Below are positions 49,795-54,567 of a DNA stretch of 54,567 bases, one piece after another (positions within the stretch are counted from its first letter, which is position 1; the number at the start of each line of letters is the position of its first letter). The position numbers and the translations under genes were made by a program. Below the pieces are notes generated by a model. That model worked only from the letters and a program-made list of their open reading frames with translations. It made no database searches and was not told the DNA's origin. The stretch comes from CAZBKJ01 sp964492495 (GTDB taxonomy: Bacteria; Patescibacteriota; Microgenomatia; UBA1400; UBA12028). The stretch is taken from positions 1-54,567 of the forward strand of contig CAZBKJ010000002.1 in NCBI GenBank assembly GCA_964492495.1. The letters run 5' to 3'.

Positions 49795-50697
49795 CTACTT
49801 CCCTCTCTTCTTTTTTATCTTTTCCCACAACACCAGAAGTGGAAGTGCTACAAACGTACTTGAATACGTTCCACTGACAGTCCCGATAAAGAGTGCAACC
49901 CCAAACCAGCGAAGGGTGCTGCCTCCAAGGAGCAGAAGTGCAACAAGAAGTAAAAGAATTGCAGTTGAGTTTCGGATTGATCTCACCAAGGTTTCTTCCA
50001 CAGCATGATCAATAGTTTGAGTCAGTGTTTCCTTGTACCGTCGCTTCTGCCGTTCTCTGACACGATCAAAGACAACCACCGTGTCATGAAGTGAAAACGA
50101 AACTGTTGTTAATAATGCAGTCACAAACAGAATATCGATTTCCACTCCGTACAACTTTCCAAACAAAGAAAACGCACCCAAAAGAATAATGCCGTCATGA
50201 ATGACAGCAAGGAGTGCTGTCGTGCCATAGGAGAGTGATTGAAAACGCACCGCTAGATACACCATGCTCCCCACAAGCGCGAGTATGAGTGCGATAGCAG
50301 TTTTTCTCACCAGTTCTTGGCCGATACTGGCTCCCACTTGGAGGAAACGCTTTTCTTCGACTTCTCCAAATTTTTCCGTGAAACGATCAAGGATGAGTTC
50401 TTTTTTTGTTTCATCGATCGACGGCAAACGCATGGTGACATTTGCATCCGTCAGGCTCACTCTCTCAACAGGTGACACGTCCTCTGCAACCACTCGTACC
50501 TCATCTGCTGTTTGTGGAAGTTTTGACTTGTCCTGAAACGATACGTCCAAGACACTTCCGCCAGAGAAATCGACCCCTAGGCGAAATTGATACAATCCAA
50601 GTGACACAGTGCTTATGATCAAAAAGATCAAAGAGATCAGCAAAAACACCCATGAGTATCGAGAGAGGAAATTCCAGTGTGTGTGTTGGGTATCCAT
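49795..50697 (-). CDS. secF: Protein translocase subunit SecF
   Basis: 300 residues. First helix at 15-35, then YQFRLGVDFSGGSVLDVSF, periplasmic domain (VERVSLTDANVTMRLPS), and the RND-type core: TTVSFSLHDTVVVFDRVRERQKR and TLVRSIRNSTAILLLLVALLLLGGSTLRWFGVALFIGTVSGTYSSTFVA. SecDF pulls proteins across the membrane using the proton gradient. 12 bp after secD. Confidence 0.95.
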   Translation of the reverse strand: MDTQHTHWNFLSRYSWVFLLISLIFLIISTVSLGLYQFRLGVDFSGGSVLDVSFQDKSKLPQTADEVRVVAEDVSPVERVSLTDANVTMRLPSIDETKKELILDRFTEKFGEVEEKRFLQVGASIGQELVRKTAIALILALVGSMVYLAVRFQSLSYGTTALLAVIHDGIILLGAFSLFGKLYGVEIDILFVTALLTTVSFSLHDTVVVFDRVRERQKRRYKETLTQTIDHAVEETLVRSIRNSTAILLLLVALLLLGGSTLRWFGVALFIGTVSGTYSSTFVALPLLVLWEKIKKKRGK

Positions 50698-50709
50698 AAA
50701 ACTATTTCC

Positions 50710-52170
50710 TTACACAGTATTCTTTGGGCGATAAAATAGCGACAACAATACTCGTGTCAGAATCATTCCCGTACACAAGTTCAAGACGATACCAAGTGCC
50801 AAGGTAAAGGCAAATCCCCGAACCATTCCAGAGGTATGTAAAAAGCTCCAAGAAAAAGGATTGGCAAGTAAAAATGCGGTGAGCAGTGTCAGAATATTTG
50901 CATCTTTGATGGAGTTAAAAGCTCGCTGAAAGGATTTTGCAAGCAATTTTTGGGTGCTACTATGTCCCAGTTGTTCTTCCTCACGAAGTCGTTCAAACAC
51001 CAAAATATTGGTATCTACCGCCATTCCTACCGACAAAATGAATCCTGCTATTCCTGGAAGTGTGAGCGTAATTGGAATAAGTTTATAGAGCGCTAGAGAA
51101 AACAACGTAAAGAAGAATAGTGACCCGGCAGCAAGTACCCCTTTCACTCCATACAATGCAATCAAAAAGATCACCACACACAGAATCCCAATGATTCCAG
51201 CCTGAACAGAACGCCTCACTTGATCTTCACCAAGCGATGGCCCGACTGTTTGTTGACTCAACACGCGTACCGGAACCGGAAGCGCACCAGCATTAAGTGC
51301 TATGGAGAGCGATTTTGCTTGTTCCAGATCAAAGTCTCCTGAGATCTGTGCCAGTCCATCGACAATTTCGTTCTGAACGGTTGGAGCACTCAGGGGATAG
51401 TTATCCATAAAGATAGCCAAGGGCTTACCAATATTTGCGCGCGTAAGTTTGGCAAACTCTGTCGTCCCTTCGGGTGTGAATTGAAGTTCAATCACTGGTT
51501 GATTGGTCTGCGGATTGATTCGTACATTGGTGCGCTTGAGTGCGTTTCCTTTGAGTGTCGTTGGCACGAAGTCCTGAATCAGAAGTCCGGATGGTGTGGC
51601 AGAATCACTTGCTTGCCGGGCAGCTAGGAGTGCTGAGGCTGTTGACGGTTTGTACTCACGAAATTCAAGTTGTGCGGTGGAGCCAATGAGAGCCTGAACT
51701 TCTCCACCTTCATTACTTCCTGGAAGTTCAACGATCAGTCGATAGTCATCATCACTTTTTGCAAGCAAGACACTACTTTCGGAAAGCCCATACAAATCTA
51801 CACGTCGTGCGATGACTTCACGTGCACTTTCGTGTGCAGTTGCTCGGTCTTCTTCTTTGATATCAGTCATGTCAGCAGAGAGCACAACTTCTACCCCACC
51901 TTTGATATCAAGGCCGTAACGAAACTCTAGATCACGAGCAAGATCACCACCCAACAGTTCAAGGTGAAATTCAGGTCTTTTGACCTGGATAGTCGTGTCG
52001 TTTGGAACAGGATAGATGGATTCACAGGCAGACTGAATTGGTTTGAGTGTTCCACAGACTGCATTTTTCCCATACCCAATGGAAAGTTCTGTAGGCATGA
52101 GAATAAGTAGGCAACAAACGCCTAGGGTCAGAAAAAATATATACCACCACAATGCAGGAAAAAATTTCAT
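50710..52170 (-). CDS. secD: Protein translocase subunit SecD
   Basis: 486 residues. One N-terminal helix, RYGLDIKGGVEVVLSADM, the P1 periplasmic domain with RVDLYGLSESSVLLAKSDDDYRLIVELPG, then five C-terminal helices with GIAGFILSVGMAVDTNILVFERLREEEQ. Partner of SecF. A gap of 307 bp with repeats lies upstream. Confidence 0.95.
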   Translation of the reverse strand: MKFFPALWWYIFFLTLGVCCLLILMPTELSIGYGKNAVCGTLKPIQSACESIYPVPNDTTIQVKRPEFHLELLGGDLARDLEFRYGLDIKGGVEVVLSADMTDIKEEDRATAHESAREVIARRVDLYGLSESSVLLAKSDDDYRLIVELPGSNEGGEVQALIGSTAQLEFREYKPSTASALLAARQASDSATPSGLLIQDFVPTTLKGNALKRTNVRINPQTNQPVIELQFTPEGTTEFAKLTRANIGKPLAIFMDNYPLSAPTVQNEIVDGLAQISGDFDLEQAKSLSIALNAGALPVPVRVLSQQTVGPSLGEDQVRRSVQAGIIGILCVVIFLIALYGVKGVLAAGSLFFFTLFSLALYKLIPITLTLPGIAGFILSVGMAVDTNILVFERLREEEQLGHSSTQKLLAKSFQRAFNSIKDANILTLLTAFLLANPFSWSFLHTSGMVRGFAFTLALGIVLNLCTGMILTRVLLSLFYRPKNTV

Positions 52171-52477
52171 AGTTCGCTAGATCCAGTTTCAGGTTGATAT
52201 TCCCGTGAGAGCAAATCGCCCTCGTGGTGTGGGAACCTCATGTACATCTATTTTTCTATTCCTTTTTATTCTTCGACATCGTTTGTCATCCTCGAAGTCA
52301 AGTTGCCGATGAGGCAACGTGGATATCGGGGATCCAGCTATCGTCCGTCTGTTCTACTCTACTATTTTATTCTTCGAGCAAAGCGTTAGCGTAGTCGAGA
52401 AGCTTCTTTCTCGCTATCGTCCTATAAACTATGACCTATCATCTATAAACTTGCCCCTTGCCTCTGACCTCTGTCCT
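52171..52477. repeat. Intergenic region upstream of secD with repeat cluster
   Basis: 52266-52284 TTATTCTTCGAC remnant, 52285-52337 a diverged GTCATCCTCGAAG...GGATCCAG element, 52366-52405 TTATTCTTCGAGCAAAGCG element, 52412-52449 CTATAAACTATGACC module, 52449-52477 pyrimidine run. Near 52200-52245 an imperfect TTCCC...GGGAA pairing is seen. No gene. Confidence 0.8.
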
Positions 52478-53080
52478 TTATGTAGCCAGCTGTGGCTTTA
52501 CTTCCAAAAGAGAATCTTCATCTCCAATGATCAGCACTCGTCCACCAGATAGTATTTCGCGCAAAAAAGGGTCTCGCCGGTTCTTTCGAAATAAGAATTC
52601 TTCCGTCGTCATCACTGTATAGTTAATCTCATGTTCTCGCTTCGCTTCCTCTACTTTCACAACTGCAGTCAGTTCTGGAAGGACGACATTTCCAACTATC
52701 AAAATATCGACATCCGTGTTGGCTCGTTTGCCATACCGTGCAAACTTCCCCGAGAACATAACGTATTGTACATCACCAAGCTTTTTTCTGTTCTTTTTGA
52801 TCTCTTTTCCAAGTCCTGTGGTTTTGGCAACAAGAGTCAACAAATCATTGAAAAAATCATATTGGGGATTGAGCATGTAGTAGAGTCTGTTTCCACGCTC
52901 TTCGCTTTTGACCATCCCGACATCTTGCATGCGGGCAAGTTCTCTGCGCACTGCATTAATCTCTTCCCCGACAAGGCGGGTAAGTTCACGTACATACCAC
53001 ATTTCAGAAGGTTTGGTAAAAAAAAGCTCGATGAGTTCAACACGAACTTTGGAGAGCATGAAATCAGATAACTTTGCCAT
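52478..53080 (-). CDS. Winged-helix plus nucleotidyltransferase-fold protein
   Basis: 200 residues. N-terminal winged helix (VELIELFFTKPSEMWYVRELTRLVGEEINAVRRELARMQDVGMVKSEERGNRLYYMLN). From about 100 on, an MNT-type nucleotidyltransferase core: YVMFSGKFARYGKRANTDVDILIVGN, which keeps the D-x-D of the active site (the usual GS motif is SGKFA). Similar fusions regulate or act as toxin-antitoxin-like modifiers, but no partner gene is next to it. Alone between secD and the DUF3048 gene. Confidence 0.85.
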   Translation of the reverse strand: MAKLSDFMLSKVRVELIELFFTKPSEMWYVRELTRLVGEEINAVRRELARMQDVGMVKSEERGNRLYYMLNPQYDFFNDLLTLVAKTTGLGKEIKKNRKKLGDVQYVMFSGKFARYGKRANTDVDILIVGNVVLPELTAVVKVEEAKREHEINYTVMTTEEFLFRKNRRDPFLREILSGGRVLIIGDEDSLLEVKPQLAT

Positions 53081-53231
53081 ACAGTCTATTTTCTATTCAA
53101 AAAAAGAGGCGAAGAATTGAACACAAAAACGCCTCAAACACTGAGGTCATTCTACAAAAAACCAGAAGAAAGGCAAGAAGAAGATCTGCACTTGATAAAA
53201 CAGGTTTCAGGCGCTTGCATCAACTCAGTTT

Positions 53232-54437
53232 CTACAGCACTGTGACTGGTGTGTCCTCTGCGACTACACTGATCCAGACTTGTCCGCGAACGAGTGGAAG
53301 TGCTTTGCCTTTTTTGTCGACAAATTGAAGCCTGGAGACTCTATCTTTTTTGCTCCACGTTGCCTCAATCTTTTGTCCGTTTTGAAAGACTATCGCATCA
53401 CCAGTTCCGGTTGTCTTGTACCACATGTGTTTGTGGATATCGACTGGGCCTTCTTCTTCTGTAAAGAGGACAATGACATTCTTTGCTGCCAATTGTTTCT
53501 GATCGTTCATGTCGATGTGCTTCTCGCCTCCCATAGAACGAAGATACGTGTTTGTTGCTTTATCAAAATTCCAGGTGACAGCAAATTGTGAGAAGCCTTC
53601 CCAGAATTCATATGAGACCGTTTGAGAAGTACCGCGAGCTGTTTCCGGCGCATCATCTGCAAATGTCCACTTCACAAATCCAGTTGACCAATCTTTTCCA
53701 GCTTTATCAACATTCGTGAGTCCACGCTTCGTTGCTGCGTATTCCCAGAGTCTGTTCGTTGATGACTCCATGGTGTGTTCTGTTGCAAGCTCTTTTCCAG
53801 GAACTCGGTTATAGTTGCGTACAAACACTGGATAGCCGATTGAAAATTGATTTAAGTCATTTGCTCCAGCCCATTTGTAATCAGAAAGGTTTTCAAGGGC
53901 TCGAACTCTTCTATCGGTATCTTCACCGTTTGCTCCACCAACGTGCGCATAGAGTGGGAAGTTATAGTCGCTTGCATACTCAATAAAGTATTGTCGTGCA
54001 CTTCGAACAGGCGCAACAATCGTATCTTTTGCTTGTGCACCACAGTAATACACTCCCATAAAGCGAGTGATTCCACCTTCTGCGATGAGTTCATACATGA
54101 CATCCGCTTTTGCAAGTCCTGATTGTGGCCTGGCATCGACGTGATTTTCGATCATGACAGCCAGTGGTCGTTTCTTGAGCCACGCTTCTTTTTCTGGAGC
54201 GGTGTACATCTGTCCATTGAGCGGACACTCTTCTGTCTTTGGCAAGTTTTGATCAACATCAATTCCACCAGAACTCTTGGGAACAGTTTGTGAGATCAGT
54301 CCTGAGAGTCCACCTGCTCCACCTATTCCGGCAGGAGACATAGATCCATTTGCTAAGGCAAGCTTAAATCCGCCAAATGAAACTGCACTGACGGCAATAT
54401 AAACGATTGCTAAAACAAGTATTTGTTTGGTTTGCAT
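53232..54437 (-). CDS. DUF3048-domain (YerB-like) exported protein
   Basis: 401 residues. N-terminal helix (ILVLAIVYIAVSAVSFGGFKLALA) as signal anchor, Gly/Ser linker, then LNGQMYTAPEKEAWLKKRPLAVMIENHVDARPQSGLAKADVMYELIAEGGITRFMGVYYC, VGPVRSARQYFIEYA-like block and PLYAHVGGANGEDT, ending in a C-terminal beta domain (KIEATWSKKDRVSRLQFVDKKGKALPLVRGQVWISVV). This is the DUF3048 N/C pair, as in YerB; role at the cell envelope, biochemistry unknown. Confidence 0.9.
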   Translation of the reverse strand: MQTKQILVLAIVYIAVSAVSFGGFKLALANGSMSPAGIGGAGGLSGLISQTVPKSSGGIDVDQNLPKTEECPLNGQMYTAPEKEAWLKKRPLAVMIENHVDARPQSGLAKADVMYELIAEGGITRFMGVYYCGAQAKDTIVAPVRSARQYFIEYASDYNFPLYAHVGGANGEDTDRRVRALENLSDYKWAGANDLNQFSIGYPVFVRNYNRVPGKELATEHTMESSTNRLWEYAATKRGLTNVDKAGKDWSTGFVKWTFADDAPETARGTSQTVSYEFWEGFSQFAVTWNFDKATNTYLRSMGGEKHIDMNDQKQLAAKNVIVLFTEEEGPVDIHKHMWYKTTGTGDAIVFQNGQKIEATWSKKDRVSRLQFVDKKGKALPLVRGQVWISVVAEDTPVTVL

Positions 54438-54516
54438 ACAACGTTCCTTTTACAACAATAGCGTTTATCGTATCAGATTGAAACAATTCAAGAAAGTCTT
54501 ACTCTTTCTTTGCTGC

Positions 54517-54567
54517 CTGCCCACCGAAATAGCCAGATTTTCGATATGGCAGAATATGCCTATAAAG
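54517..54567. repeat. Palindromic CTGCCCACCGAAATAGCCAG element, cut by the window
   Basis: Identical for more than 35 bp to the start of the element at 28750-28829; only its left half is inside the window. Confidence 0.85.

Noticed and set aside
43905..54282. 18-nt identity (CCACCAGAACTCTTGGGA) between 43905-43922 and 54265-54282
   Set aside because: One copy lies in the coding sequence of the DUF3048 gene and the other in a hairpin; no third copy or flanking similarity, so probably chance.

Overview
The window looks like a chromosome fragment of a Patescibacteria (Candidate Phyla Radiation) bacterium. Evidence: a type IV pilus ATPase/platform cluster, replication and translation genes with little metabolism, many small orphan proteins, zinc fingers that have lost their ligands, a short YebC, and standard code 11 (UGA is used as stop). 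The phylum cannot be fixed from this sequence alone. A 10-N scaffold gap shows this is an assembled draft.

Layout. 1-3.9 kb (minus): pilB, pilT and the 5' part of pilC. 4.2-13.7 kb (plus): a delta'-like clamp-loader gene, gyrB, an inorganic pyrophosphatase with a cysteine-rich tail, two small unknowns, gyrA, two small membrane proteins, a SIMPL protein and two unknowns. 13.7-14.7 kb: a Xer-type tyrosine recombinase with a dif-like palindrome upstream. 14.8-16.3 kb: sparse region with one to three small ORFs. 16.3-22.2 kb: yebC plus a membrane protein, a TPR protein, a LytR_C protein, and the queuosine genes tgt and queA back to back. 22.2-28.7 kb: a quinone-detoxification-like pair, a DsbA-like protein, an RluA enzyme, lspA, a DksA-like protein, an Lgt-like membrane protein and a YdjM-like hydrolase. 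29.1-33.3 kb: tRNA-Leu(CAA) followed by two copies of its 3' end, enclosing a 1081-residue protein and a transglutaminase-like protein; this has the form of a tRNA-integrated island. 33.4-44 kb: dnaB, an MBL hydrolase, two exported proteins, dnaX-ybaB, ybeY, rpsU, a HIT protein and a DHH-like phosphoesterase. 44-54.5 kb: proS (with the gap) behind a T-box element, prs, a 53-residue gene, secDF, an HTH-nucleotidyltransferase and a DUF3048 protein.

Themes. (1) Intergenic spaces hold mosaics of at least seven dispersed repeat families, and copies sit in frame inside queA, tgt and probably dnaX. (2) Many genes have a (TGN)TATAAT-like -10 box 6-10 nt before the ATG, so their mRNAs are probably leaderless or nearly so. 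(3) A textbook T-box antiterminator/terminator precedes the proS operon. (4) Three reading-frame defects (gyrA start, a small membrane gene, the gene at 44.06 kb) may be assembly errors or real decay.
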